A DNA stretch of 64,000 nt from Streptomyces sp. B21-083 (GCF_036898825.1 NZ_JARUND010000001.1:5146001-5210000); one strand, 5' to 3'. Counted from the stretch's first letter, positions 9,279 through 17,393 are shown. Translations and numbers: made by a program. Notes: generated by a model from the letters alone, not told the origin.

Positions 9279-9595
9279 GCGCCGAGGCCGACGACGGGCC
9301 GGCGGGTTTCGACACCACCATCCACGCCCCGAACCGACTGCGCGTCTGCGCCCTGCTGGACACGGCGGGCGAGGCGGAGTTCGGCATGGTCCAGAAACAA
9401 CTCGCCCTCTCCGCCTCCGTATTGAGCAAGCACGTCACCGTCCTGATGGACATCGGCTACGTCGAGCAGCGCAAGGCCGTCCGCGACGCCCGGCAACGCG
9501 TGTGGCTCCGCCTGACCGACCGAGGCCGCGCCGCCTACCGGGGGCACCTGGCGGCGCTGCGGGCGATCGTGGGGCCGTCGGATCCGGCTCTCTGA
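9275..9595 (+). CDS. Winged-helix transcriptional regulator (HTH_34, ArsR/MarR-like)
   Basis: 106 aa. The GTG at 9275 overlaps the TGA of the upstream gene, with GGAAG about 6 nt ahead. The sequence NRLRVCALLDTAGEAEFGMVQKQLALSASVLSKHV is a typical recognition-helix region of the PF13601-type 'winged helix DNA-binding domain', followed by a wing (QRVWLRLTDRGRAAYRGH). No metal-binding cysteines are seen. Together with the membrane protein it probably forms a two-gene sensory unit, and the alternating TTTCCG/CGGAAA repeats before the operon are the obvious candidate binding site. Confidence 0.85.
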   Translation: MSAEADDGPAGFDTTIHAPNRLRVCALLDTAGEAEFGMVQKQLALSASVLSKHVTVLMDIGYVEQRKAVRDARQRVWLRLTDRGRAAYRGHLAALRAIVGPSDPAL

Positions 9596-9597
9596 CC

Positions 9598-10023
9598 TCA
9601 GCGTCGGTCAGGGCTGTCGCCGTTCTTGGCGTCACACTCGAACCAGACGGTCTTCCCGGTGCGCGTGGGATACGTGGGGGTGGGGTGCGGGGGCGTGCGG
9701 TGCCAGCCCCAGCGGTCGGTGACGGCCTCGACGATCAGAAGTCCGCGCCCGCCTTCCCCGTCCACGGCTGTGGACAACCCCGGAAACACCGGGACCCGCG
9801 AGTCCGTGTCGGCGACCTCGACCCGGACTCCGTCCCCGCCGGGCTTCCGCAGCAGCAGTACGGTGGCACGCCGGTCGGGGACATGCCGCACGACGTTGGA
9901 CACCAGCTCGGTCAGAGCGAGGGTGGCGGAGTCGGAGAGGCCGGGCATGCCCCAGGCGCCGAGGTAGGCGCGGAGGATGCGGCGCAGGTGCAGGGCCGAA
10001 TGCTCACTGAGGGTGAAGTTCAT
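9598..10023 (-). CDS. RsbW-like ATP-binding protein (HATPase_c_2)
   Basis: 141 aa from ATG 10023, which has GAGG 6 nt upstream. An alternative GTG at 10074 lies within the palindrome at 10064-10076 and lacks a good site. The fold is a single GHKL ATPase domain as in anti-sigma kinases: N-box TELVSNVVRH, then VEVADTDSRVP, and glycine-rich lid GGRGLLIVEAVTDRWGW. There is no other domain. In Streptomyces such solo ATPases sit beside XRE-DUF5753 and DUF397 genes, as here (divergent XRE gene at 10158). The family phosphorylates or sequesters regulators; the partner here is not determined by sequence. Confidence 0.85.
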   Translation of the reverse strand: MNFTLSEHSALHLRRILRAYLGAWGMPGLSDSATLALTELVSNVVRHVPDRRATVLLLRKPGGDGVRVEVADTDSRVPVFPGLSTAVDGEGGRGLLIVEAVTDRWGWHRTPPHPTPTYPTRTGKTVWFECDAKNGDSPDRR

Positions 10024-10063
10024 GCCGTACCTCGGCCCAAGGGGGCTGTCGCCCAGGTCAGTT

Positions 10064-10076
10064 ACGTGATTCACGT
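10064..10076. promoter_or_regulatory. Palindrome between divergent ATPase and XRE genes
   Basis: ACGTGA-T-TCACGT has perfect 6-bp arms around one base. It lies 41 bp before the ATPase start and 82 bp before the XRE start, so one bound dimer could control both directions. The neighbouring XRE protein is the natural candidate (inference). Confidence 0.45.
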
Positions 10077-10157
10077 CACCAGAGTGGAGTGGCGCGATTA
10101 CGCTGGGCTACAGACTGAATCCAACGACGCTCAGCGTCAGCTTGGGGGTGGCCCGCC

Positions 10158-11006
10158 GTGCCCAACATCCGCGAACTCGACCCCAGTGCCTCTCCGCTGG
10201 ACTACTTCGGCTTCGAGCTGCGCCGAAGGAGAGAGGAAGCGGGCCTCAAGCAGAGCCAGTTGGGTGACTGCGTCTTCTGTACGGCGTCCCTGATCGGCCA
10301 GATCGAGACAGCGAGGAAGGTTCCCACCAGGGATTTCGCGGAGCGGGTGGACGCGGCACTGGGAACGGACGGGATGTTCTCGCGCCTGGTGGGGCTGGTG
10401 CTGCGAAGCCAACTTCCGCACTGGTTTCAGGCGTACGCGGAGATGGAGGCGCGGGCCACCTATATCTCGTCGTATCAGGCTCAGTTGATCGACGGGCTTC
10501 TGCAAACGGAGGCGTACGCACGCGCGGTGCTGGGTGTCCGAGGCGGCGACGATCTCGATGCGCGCGTGGCCGCACGGCTGGACCGCCAGCGCATCCTGTC
10601 GCAGAAGGAACCGCCGCTGGTGTGGGTGGTGATGAGCGAGGCTGCGCTCTATCAGACGGTCGGCGGCCGGGAGGCCATGCGGGGCCAACTCGCGCACCTG
10701 TTGGACTTCTCGGCGAGTGGGTGGACGCAGATTCAGGTGCTGCCGTTCGACGCGGGGCAACACCCGGGACTGATGGGGTCGTTCAACCTCCTGCGCTTCG
10801 ACAGCGACCCGGACCTCGTCTACACGGAGGACTTCGTCCAGGGCCATATGACCGCCGATCCAGGCAAGTTCAAGGAAGGCTCCCTCCGTTACGATCAACT
10901 GAAAGCGTCCGCCCTGCCGGTTGGCGACTCGGCGGCGTTGATCGCGCGCGTAATGGAGGAGCGGTATGGGCACCAACCAGGACCTGTCAACCGCGCGGTG
11001 GCGTAA
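10158..11006 (+). CDS. XRE-family regulator with DUF5753 (WhiJ-like)
   Basis: 282 aa. GTG at 10158 with GGGGTGG ahead. Residues ~15-70 form a helix-turn-helix (LRRRREEAGLKQSQLGDCVFCTASLIGQIETARKVP). The rest is the DUF5753 ligand/regulatory domain with its typical WFQAYAEMEARATYISSYQAQLIDGLLQTE-type start at about residue 95. It overlaps the DUF397 gene by 41 nt. Proteins of this architecture, with a DUF397 partner and an RsbW-like ATPase, act in development and antibiotic control in streptomycetes (WhiJ, and BldB-associated loci), the small partner modulating the DNA-binding protein. The promoter target is probably the shared upstream region. Confidence 0.9.
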   Translation: MPNIRELDPSASPLDYFGFELRRRREEAGLKQSQLGDCVFCTASLIGQIETARKVPTRDFAERVDAALGTDGMFSRLVGLVLRSQLPHWFQAYAEMEARATYISSYQAQLIDGLLQTEAYARAVLGVRGGDDLDARVAARLDRQRILSQKEPPLVWVVMSEAALYQTVGGREAMRGQLAHLLDFSASGWTQIQVLPFDAGQHPGLMGSFNLLRFDSDPDLVYTEDFVQGHMTADPGKFKEGSLRYDQLKASALPVGDSAALIARVMEERYGHQPGPVNRAVA

Positions 11007-11226
11007 GTCCAGCTACAGCGGCGACACGGGCGGCCAGTGCGTCGAGTGCGCCCCCCTCGGCACCGCAACCTGGCGCAAGTCCTCGTACAGCGGCAACACG
11101 GGCGGCGAGTGCGTCGAGGTCGCCGACCTCACCCCCCACATCGTGGTCCGCGACTCGAAGGACCCCGGCGTCGGTGCCCTCACGCTCACGCCGGAGGCCT
11201 TCGTCGCGTTCGTGCATGCGATCTAG
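10966..11226 (+). CDS. DUF397 protein with internally duplicated motif
   Basis: 86 aa. ATG 10966 with GGAGG 7 nt ahead, starting inside the 3' end of the XRE gene. DUF397 proteins normally carry one W-x-KSSYSG...C-VEVA motif. Here the first half is repeated: WRKSSYSGDTGGQCVECAPL followed by WRKSSYSGNTGGECVEVADL, then the usual VRDSKDPG and the terminal VAFVHA. The family members are small partners (antitoxin-like or co-regulators) of DUF5753 XRE proteins. The duplication suggests a slipped copy of about 25 codons. It is probably co-transcribed with the regulator. Confidence 0.9.
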   Translation: MGTNQDLSTARWRKSSYSGDTGGQCVECAPLGTATWRKSSYSGNTGGECVEVADLTPHIVVRDSKDPGVGALTLTPEAFVAFVHAI

Positions 11227-11237
11227 CGGACGTCGAA

Positions 11238-13481
11238 CTAGCTTGTGAGAACGACGAGTTGCTGAGTGGCCCGGGTCATCGACACATAGCGGTCCACCGC
11301 CCCCTCGATGCCCTCGCCGAAGCTCGCCGGGTCGATGACGACGACCAGGTCGAATTCGAGGCCCTTGGACAGTTCCGGGGTCAGTGAGCGGACGCGGGGT
11401 GTTGCCTGGAAGCTCGGGGCGCCGATGACGCAGGCGATGCCGTCGGGGTGGGAGGTGAGCCAGGTGTCGAGGACCGGGTCGAGGTCCGAGGCCGGGCCGT
11501 GGGTGACGGGGATGCCGCCGCTGCGGATGGACGTCGGGACGTTGGCGTCGGGAAGGGCGGCCCGGATGACCGGCTCGGCCTCCGCCATGATCTCCTCGGG
11601 CGTCCGGTAGTTGATGCTGAGGGACGCCAGGGTGATCCGGTCGAGCCCGACGCGTTCGAGGCGTTCCTCCCACGACTCCGTGAACCCGTGCCGGGCCTGG
11701 GCGCGGTCCCCGACGATGGTGAAACTCCGGGACGGGCACCGTAGAAGCAGCATCTGCCACTCCGCGTCGGTCAGTTCCTGAGCCTCGTCGACGACGATGT
11801 GCGCGAACGGCCCGGCCAGCAGGTCCGGCGCGGCGAGGGCCAGTTCGGACTCGTCGACCAGGCTGACCTTGGCGTCCTGGCCGCGCAGCATCCGCACCAG
11901 GCCCACCCCTTCGTCACCGTCGGCGCCGGAGGCGGACGCGGCCTCGATCAGGTTGTCGACCACCTGGTCCATGCGCTCGCGCTGGGCGGCGAGAACGCTC
12001 TCGTGCCGGTGCTTTTGCCGGGCCGCCTCCGGGTCGCCGAGCCGCAGTCGGGCCGCGTCCAGCCACGGCAGGTCGGACACGGTCCAGGCCCGGGCGTCCG
12101 CGCGCTGCAGCTTCCGTACCTCGTCACGGGTGAGCCAGGGCGCGCACATGCGGAGATACGCGGGCACGGACCACAGGTCGCCGACCACATCGGCCGCTTC
12201 CAGCAGCGGCCACGCGCGGTTGAAGGCTGCGACCAACTCCCGGTCCTGCGCGAGGGCCTTGCGGAGCCGGGCGGGCGACACCCCGTGAGGTTCGGGGGCG
12301 TCGCCCTCTCCGGCCCCATACCCGTCCCTGTCCCTGTCAGGGTCCCCGTCTGCGTCGCCGTGCTTGTCCGCCAGGATCGTGAGGAGTTCCTCCCAGACCT
12401 GGTCGCGGGCCTCGTTGTGCGGGACGCCGGGTGCCGCCTCGAAGGCGACGGCCCAGTCCCCGGCGGTCAGCCGGACGTCGGACCAGGGTGTCGAGACCGT
12501 CATCCCTTGGGTGGGCGGCTCCTCGTAGAAGCGGACGGCCCTCTCGATCGCCTGCACCAGCTCCGCCGACGACTTCAGACGGGCCACTTCCGGGTCGGCC
12601 TCGGCCGCAGCCGAGGCACCCTCGTCGACGAGGTCCCGCAGGGTGCAGGTCTGCACGCCCTCCTCGCCGAGACTGGGCAGCACATCGGCGACGTACGACA
12701 GGTACGGCCGGTGCGGGCCGACGAACAGGATGCCGCCACGGCGGTGACCGAGACGCGGGTCGGCGTAGAGGAGGTAGGCCGAACGGTGCAGGGCGACGAC
12801 GGTCTTGCCGGTGCCCGGGCCGCCGTCGACGACGAGCGCGCCCCGCGAACCCGCGCGGATGATGGCGTCCTGGTCGGCCTGGATGGTGCCGAGCACGTCA
12901 CGCATGCGCGGCGAACGGTTGCTGCCGAGGCTGGCGATGAAGGCGGACTGGTCGTCGAGGGCGGCGGCATGCCCGTCCAGCCCGTCCGGGGTGAACACCT
13001 CGTCCCAGTAGTCGCTGATCCGGCCGTCGGTCCAGCGGTACCGGCGGCGGCTCGCCAGCCCCATCGGGTTGCCGTGGGTGGCGCCGAAGAACGGCTCGGC
13101 GGCGGGGGAGCGCCAGTCCAGCAGCAGCCGCCGGCCGGTGCTGTCGGTGAGGCCGAGCCGTCCGACGTACACGGACCGCTCGGGGTCGTCCGCGTCGACC
13201 ATGTGCCCGAGGCAGAGGTCGAGGCCGAAGCGGCGCAGGGCGCGCAGACGGGCGGTGATGCGGTGGATCTCGGTGTCCCGGTCCATCGCGTCCCGGCCGG
13301 TGCCGCCGGGTGCTTTGCGCTCCGCGTCGAGACGGTCGGACAGTTCGGCGATCGTCTGCCGCAGGCACTCCGCGATGGCGGCGAAGTGCCGCTCGTCGCG
13401 GGCGATCAGCTTCGGGTCGGCCTTGGCGGAGAGACGGTCGGGAAGGTCGAATGCGCTGGTGGTGGTCAGGGGGGTGGTCAA
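11238..13481 (-). CDS. helR: HelR/HelD-type RNA polymerase-recycling helicase-like ATPase
   Basis: 747 aa UvrD/Rep-fold ATPase of the HelD family. TTG start at 13481 with GGAG 8 nt upstream. An N-terminal coiled coil (~20-85; AIAECLRQTIAELSDRLDAE) is typical of the arm that enters the RNA-polymerase channel. Then come Walker A GGPGTGKTVVALHR, motif II VVDEAQELTDAEW, GDRAQARHGF, SINYRTPEE and a C-terminal VSMTRATQQLVVLT. HelD proteins dislodge stalled RNA polymerase; actinomycete HelR also displaces rifamycins and gives resistance or tolerance. The assignment to HelR rather than plain HelD rests on the RAE motif 240 bp upstream, the hallmark of rifamycin-induced genes. It is convergent with the DUF397 gene. 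Confidence 0.85.
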   Translation of the reverse strand: MTTPLTTTSAFDLPDRLSAKADPKLIARDERHFAAIAECLRQTIAELSDRLDAERKAPGGTGRDAMDRDTEIHRITARLRALRRFGLDLCLGHMVDADDPERSVYVGRLGLTDSTGRRLLLDWRSPAAEPFFGATHGNPMGLASRRRYRWTDGRISDYWDEVFTPDGLDGHAAALDDQSAFIASLGSNRSPRMRDVLGTIQADQDAIIRAGSRGALVVDGGPGTGKTVVALHRSAYLLYADPRLGHRRGGILFVGPHRPYLSYVADVLPSLGEEGVQTCTLRDLVDEGASAAAEADPEVARLKSSAELVQAIERAVRFYEEPPTQGMTVSTPWSDVRLTAGDWAVAFEAAPGVPHNEARDQVWEELLTILADKHGDADGDPDRDRDGYGAGEGDAPEPHGVSPARLRKALAQDRELVAAFNRAWPLLEAADVVGDLWSVPAYLRMCAPWLTRDEVRKLQRADARAWTVSDLPWLDAARLRLGDPEAARQKHRHESVLAAQRERMDQVVDNLIEAASASGADGDEGVGLVRMLRGQDAKVSLVDESELALAAPDLLAGPFAHIVVDEAQELTDAEWQMLLLRCPSRSFTIVGDRAQARHGFTESWEERLERVGLDRITLASLSINYRTPEEIMAEAEPVIRAALPDANVPTSIRSGGIPVTHGPASDLDPVLDTWLTSHPDGIACVIGAPSFQATPRVRSLTPELSKGLEFDLVVVIDPASFGEGIEGAVDRYVSMTRATQQLVVLTS

Positions 13482-13545
13482 GTCATCAACTCCGGTGTTC
13501 CGAGGCGCTGGTGATCAGGTGTGCGGTGTTCAGGCGGCGTCCTGA

Positions 13546-13662
13546 CTACCGGCCGACCGTGTCGGGCAGCAGCGTCGCGGCCACGGCCCGCTCGCGCGTC
13601 TCAGGGGATGGGCTGGACACCCCCGCGCGCGACCCATAGGTCGGCAGCAACAAAGCACGCAC
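13546..13662 (-). CDS. Possible 38-aa leader ORF upstream of helR
   Basis: In the helR leader a GTG at 13662 is preceded by GGGGAG with 7-nt spacing and opens a 38-codon frame ending at TAG 13546, about 65 nt before the helR start. It encodes VRALLLPTYGSRAG... to ...LLPDTVGR. It lies between the RAE and helR, so it would be on the same mRNA. No homologue is recognised, and the frame could be chance, but the ribosome site is good. Translation-dependent control of helR is a possibility, not shown. Confidence 0.4.
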   Translation of the reverse strand: MRALLLPTYGSRAGVSSPSPETRERAVAATLLPDTVGR

Positions 13663-13720
13663 TTCGAGACTCCCCGTTTCCGCGAATTCCGGCCTAGGCC
13701 GGAGATTCTGCGGTACGACG

Positions 13721-13740
13721 GGGGCCTTGCCGCAAGCCCC
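13721..13740 (-). promoter_or_regulatory. Rifamycin-associated element (RAE)
   Basis: On the minus strand the sequence reads GGGGCTTGCGGCAAGGCCCC, which matches the RAE inverted repeat as I remember it from rifamycin-inactivating genes of actinomycetes. It is oriented toward helR. A CAGAAT at 13705-13710 downstream of it could be the -10 region. It predicts induction of helR by rifamycins. Confidence 0.85.
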
Positions 13741-13763
13741 CCGGTGCGCTATATCTTGAACAT

Positions 13764-13788
13764 GGCAAGGGGTCCGCGATCCCTTGCC
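13764..13788. terminator. Hairpin upstream of the RAE, possible terminator
   Basis: GGCAAGGG and CCCTTGCC form an 8-bp stem around 9 nt, followed on the plus strand by TTTGTCCTTTTC, one of the few T-rich tracts in the region. No gene clearly ends here on the plus strand, so it may be a relic of the degraded region or may shield the helR promoter. Confidence 0.35.
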
Positions 13789-13870
13789 TTTGTCCTTTTC
13801 GGCGGGCCCGAACGGTGAGACTCAACCCTGCGCGCCCCGCCGCTCCCTTCTCGCCCTGACCTTGACGACG

Positions 13871-14014
13871 ATCAACGCCGGGCCGGCGTTCTTCGACGTA
13901 GCGGACCAGCAGGTTGCGCACGGGTGTGCTCTGGAGGTTGTAGAAGTCGACCAGTTCGGCGCTGGGCCGCTGGCCGTGCCGCAGCGCGTCTTTGGGAAAA
14001 GGGAGTTGGGGAAA
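13871..14014 (-). pseudogene. Fragment resembling a streptomycete integrase-like protein
   Basis: One minus-strand frame reads FPQLPFPKDALRHGQ followed by ELVDFYNLQSTPVRNLLVRY and EERRPGVD. This resembles the N-terminal part of large site-specific recombinase-like proteins of streptomycetes, where the text normally continues with a core-binding domain. Here it is lost after about 48 residues. There is no start, no ribosome site and no catalytic domain in the 13.7-14.2 kb stretch, so it is called a remnant. Recognition is from memory only. The rest of 13800-14200 shows no convincing gene. Confidence 0.3.
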
Positions 14015-14255
14015 CCCGATGACACACGACGGGACCGCCACCCCAACTCCCGTTCGATCACCGGTGGTCGAACGCTGCCGCGCCCTGACCGACACCCGCC
14101 GGTTCGCGGCAGCCGTCCTCACACTCATCCTCCCCAAAAGCCCCCCGGCACCTCCCATCCCCACCCGGTAACCTGCTGATCCGCGCCGGGGTTCCATACA
14201 TCAATCGATGAGACAGCCGCCCGGTGGCGCGGACGGCGGCCGTCAGAGGTATGTA

Positions 14256-14696
14256 GTGCGTAGCACAACGGGGAAGATTCTCACGCTGACCACCATGGCG
14301 GCACTGGCGCTCGGCGTCAGCGTCTCGCCGGCCTCCGCGGCGACGACGGACAAGACGATCCGCAAGGTCAACGGCGTCTACGGGACGAGCGGCGAGTACT
14401 GGTACACCAACGGCAAGTCCTGGCGTGCCCTCAACGCGGTCGGCGCCCACAAGTCCGACATCACGGGCAAGAGGAAGCCGACGCTGTACGCCCGCTTCCT
14501 CTACAAGAAGCCCGGCGGCACGTACAAGGCCGCCAGTGGCTGGAAGAAAGCCGACGTCTACAAGATCCGCGGCCTATGGGAGGCCCACACCGGCTGGGGC
14601 AAGGAGGGCCACTCGGGCGCGAAGTACCCCAAGAACACGCAGATCTGCACCCAGTTCAAGGGCAGCACCGTGAAGACCTGCGCCCCCCTGAAGTAA
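14256..14696 (+). CDS. Small secreted protein of unknown function
   Basis: 146 aa from GTG 14256, chosen because AGAGG lies 6 nt upstream; an upstream ATG at 14208 has no site. The N-terminus is a signal peptide (RSTTGKILTLTTMAALALG...SPASA, cleaved before ATT). The mature part of ~115 aa is rich in Lys, Gly, Tyr and Trp (YWYTNGKSWRALNAVGAH, YARFLYKKPGG) and has two cysteines near the C-terminus that could pair. No family is recognised. It is a monocistronic gene: a strong hairpin follows within 20 bp, and degraded recombinase and transposase pieces lie on both sides. Confidence 0.75.
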   Translation: MRSTTGKILTLTTMAALALGVSVSPASAATTDKTIRKVNGVYGTSGEYWYTNGKSWRALNAVGAHKSDITGKRKPTLYARFLYKKPGGTYKAASGWKKADVYKIRGLWEAHTGWGKEGHSGAKYPKNTQICTQFKGSTVKTCAPLK

Positions 14697-14714
14697 CGAC
14701 TCACCAGTGACCGA

Positions 14715-14743
14715 CCGGAGGCGGCACACCGGACCGCCTCCGG
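14715..14743. terminator. Hairpin terminator after the small secreted protein gene
   Basis: CCGGAGGCGG and CCGCCTCCGG form a perfect 10-bp stem with a 9-nt loop, 18 bp after the stop at 14696. No T-run follows, as is usual in streptomycetes. Confidence 0.65.
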
Positions 14744-14824
14744 CACGGCCTCTCCGTAGGCCGAACACCTCTCGCTGGGAGCCGCTCCCTGAAGTCGGCT
14801 CCAAGAGGTCCTCACGCGCCGGGT

Positions 14825-14971
14825 TGCCCTGACGTGGGAGGAGTCGATCACCGCTCGCGACCAGTCGAGCTTCTTCGCGGCCCGCAGCTTCCTCAGCAGC
14901 ACCAGATGCAGTGCGTCCCACACCCCGGCCCGGTTCCACGCGACAAGACGCCGCCAGCAGTGGAAGATAAT
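14825..14971 (-). pseudogene. IS5-family transposase remnant
   Basis: A minus-strand frame encodes FHCWRRLVAWNRAGVWDALH and then LDWSRAVIDSSHVRA. This is the segment around the first catalytic Asp of IS5/IS427-type DDE transposases (consensus DWSR-x-VIDSSHVRA). After SSHVRA the frame no longer matches the expected KGG-TGPSPVDR text. Neither the N-terminal nor the DDE C-terminal part is present. Terminal inverted repeats were not found. It is an internal fragment of about 50 codons, not a functional element. Confidence 0.65.
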
Positions 14972-15078
14972 TTCCATTGACGAGCTGGTTACTCGCGCGG
15001 CATTTGGGGGAAACATCCTGCCCGTTCTCTTTAGGCCATCCGGCGCCATCGTGGCGACCCGCGCAGGAAGAGAACCCG

Positions 15079-16578
15079 ATGACGGACACGGGCACGGACA
15101 GACCCACGGAGATCACGGGCAGGGAGGACTACTCCCCCCGCCTCTACAACGAGGACCTCGCCCCGGCCACCGAGCGCAAGTGGGGCGCGTTCAGCATCTT
15201 CAACGTCTGGACCTCGGACGTACACAGTCTCTACGGCTACTTCCTCGCCGCCAGTCTGTTCCTGGTCGCCGGTAACACCTTCAAGTTCCTGATCGGCATC
15301 GGCGTCGGATCGCTGGTCATCTACTACCTGATGACGCTGATCGGCAAGGCCGGCGTACGGACGGGCGTCCCCTACCCCGTCCTGGCCCGCGCCTCCTTCG
15401 GCACCTTCGGCGCGAACGTCCCCGCCCTCGTCCGGGCCGTGGTCGCGACGTTCTGGTACGGCGCCCAGACCAGCGCGGCGGCGGGCGCGATCGTCGCGTT
15501 CCTGGTGCGGTACGACGGTCCGAAGCACCTGCACGAGACGACCCGTCTGTTCGACCACAGCGGGCTGGAGGTCATCTGCTACCTCGCCGTCTGGGCTGCC
15601 CAGTTGCTGATCATCAGCAAGGGCATGGAGACGGTCCGCCGCTTCCAGGACTTCGCCGGCCCGGCGGTCTGGCTGATGATGCTGGTGCTGGCCGTGGTCC
15701 TGTCGGTGAAGGCGGGCACGCTGTCCTTCACCGTCGACATGCCGGCCAAGGACCTCGCCGCCCTGGCGAAGAACGCGACCGGCCTGGACGTGACGCCGGG
15801 TTCGTTCGCCGCGATAGCGGCCATCGCCGCGACCTGGGTGACGTACTTCGCCGCGCTGTTCCTGAACTTCGGGGACTTCGCCCGGTTCGCGCCGGACGAG
15901 AAGACCCTGAAGAAGGGCAACGTCTGGGGTCTGCCGGTCAACCTGATCCTGTTCTCGCTGGTCGCGGCGATGACAACGGCCTCCGCCAGCAAGGTGTACG
16001 GCGAGGTCATCCTCGAACCGGCGGCGATCTCGGCGAAGTTCGACAGCGCGTTCCTCGTCCTGCTGGCCGCCCTGACGTTCGCCGTCGCGACCCTGGGCAT
16101 CAACGTCGTCGCCAACTTCGTCAGCCCGGCCTTCGACTTCGCCAACGTGGCCCCGAAGCACATCACCTTCAAGCGCGGCGGCCTGATCGCCGCCGTCATC
16201 GCCCTGCTCCTCTACCCCCTCCACCCCTGGGACAACGCCCCGAGCTTCGTCAACGCCATCGGCTCGACCATGGGCCCCATCTTCGGCGTGGTCGTCGTCG
16301 ACTACTACCTTCTCCGCAAGGCCCAGCTGAACGTCCCCGACCTCTACAAGGAGGACGGCGAGTTCCGCTTCCAGGGCGGCTGGAACATCCGCGCCTTCGC
16401 GGCGGCGGCGGTCGGCGCGGTCTTCTCCAGCATCCTGCCGACGTACGGTCCCGCCGGGTACGGGGCGGCGCTGGGCCCGTACTCGTGGTTCATCGGAGTG
16501 CTGGTCGCGGGGACGATCTACTTCGGGATCAGCGGAGGGAGAAGCCGACTGGTGGCTTCCGAGGAGCCCGCAGTCTGA
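15079..16578 (+). CDS. NCS1-family nucleobase/hydantoin-type permease
   Basis: 499 aa from ATG 15079 with AGGAAGAG upstream. The NCS1 signature appears early (YNEDLAPATERKWGAFSIFNVWTS), followed by about 12 membrane segments. VPYPVLARASFGTFGANVPALVRAVVATFWYGAQT corresponds to the substrate-site helices, and a late NFGDFARF and PIFGVVVVDYYLLRK are also typical. NCS1 carriers import cytosine, uracil, allantoin, hydantoins or thiamine precursors with H+ or Na+; which one cannot be read from the sequence. No catabolic enzyme gene adjoins it, so the substrate is open. The upstream 380 bp holds the IS5 remnant. Confidence 0.9.
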   Translation: MTDTGTDRPTEITGREDYSPRLYNEDLAPATERKWGAFSIFNVWTSDVHSLYGYFLAASLFLVAGNTFKFLIGIGVGSLVIYYLMTLIGKAGVRTGVPYPVLARASFGTFGANVPALVRAVVATFWYGAQTSAAAGAIVAFLVRYDGPKHLHETTRLFDHSGLEVICYLAVWAAQLLIISKGMETVRRFQDFAGPAVWLMMLVLAVVLSVKAGTLSFTVDMPAKDLAALAKNATGLDVTPGSFAAIAAIAATWVTYFAALFLNFGDFARFAPDEKTLKKGNVWGLPVNLILFSLVAAMTTASASKVYGEVILEPAAISAKFDSAFLVLLAALTFAVATLGINVVANFVSPAFDFANVAPKHITFKRGGLIAAVIALLLYPLHPWDNAPSFVNAIGSTMGPIFGVVVVDYYLLRKAQLNVPDLYKEDGEFRFQGGWNIRAFAAAAVGAVFSSILPTYGPAGYGAALGPYSWFIGVLVAGTIYFGISGGRSRLVASEEPAV

Positions 16579-16694
16579 CAGCGGGCGGGCTGCGGAAACG
16601 TAACAGCACGCTCGTTCGAGTGAAAGGCTCCGGATTCCGTATTCGGGCCGCCGGTCTACCCTGGGACTGTCGCGCTGAGCGAAGGAGGTCTGAC

Positions 16695-17354
16695 ATGGCG
16701 ACGGCGGAGCCGATCATCATGCCGGGTTACCAGGGCGAGGCCATTCACGGTCCGTACGATGATCCTGACGATCCTGATGGCGAGCGCTACGAGAGGCGTA
16801 TGCGCGAGTACCTGGGCGGCGCAAGCGTCGAGCAGGCCTTCGAGCTGTTCAGTGCGGCTGCCCCTGAGGGCTGGCGTGTGGAGCTGGTCGAAGGGGAGAT
16901 CTACGTGGTGCCACCGGCGAATGGGGAGCACGAGGAAATCGTGTCGGAGCTCAGCGGGCAGGTCCGGGACCACAACAAGGGGCTGGGCCGCTACACCGGC
17001 ATCGGCCTGAACGTTCCCGGGGCCTCCGAGACCGGCCATGTCATTCCCGACCTGGTCGTCGCCCCCAAGGGCAGCTTCGACGACGAGGAGGAGTGGCACG
17101 ATACGGCCTCCGTGCTGCTGGTCGCCGAGGTCACTTCGACCTCGACCGCCGCACGCGACCGTGACAAGAAGATCCTCGGCTACGCCCGTGCCGACATCCC
17201 CGTCTACCTGCTGATCGACCGGGAGGAGGGCGAGGTGCTGGTGTACTCCGAGCCGTCGGGCGACGACTACGCCAAGAGCCTCAAGCACAAACTGGGTCTG
17301 ACCGTGCCCTTGCCCGCGCCCCTGGGATTCGAGCTGGACACGGCGGAGTTCTGA
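16695..17354 (+). CDS. Uma2-family (DUF820) putative nuclease-fold protein
   Basis: 219 aa. ATG 16695 preceded by a near-perfect AAGGAGG. The DUF820/Uma2 core is clear: WRVELVEGEIYVVPPANGEHEEIV, then GHVIPDLVVAPKG, VLLVAEVTSTSTAARDRDKKILGYARADIPVYLLIDREE. The D...EVxS-x(n)-K pattern is the PD-(D/E)XK-like active site of this family. These proteins are abundant in cyanobacteria and streptomycetes and have no established cellular role; endonuclease activity is a fold-based prediction. It is monocistronic and has an acidic N-terminal extension (residues 15-45). Confidence 0.88.
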   Translation: MATAEPIIMPGYQGEAIHGPYDDPDDPDGERYERRMREYLGGASVEQAFELFSAAAPEGWRVELVEGEIYVVPPANGEHEEIVSELSGQVRDHNKGLGRYTGIGLNVPGASETGHVIPDLVVAPKGSFDDEEEWHDTASVLLVAEVTSTSTAARDRDKKILGYARADIPVYLLIDREEGEVLVYSEPSGDDYAKSLKHKLGLTVPLPAPLGFELDTAEF

Positions 17355-17393
17355 GTGCCGACGCTGTTCTGATCGGCTGAAACTGAGGCTTCC

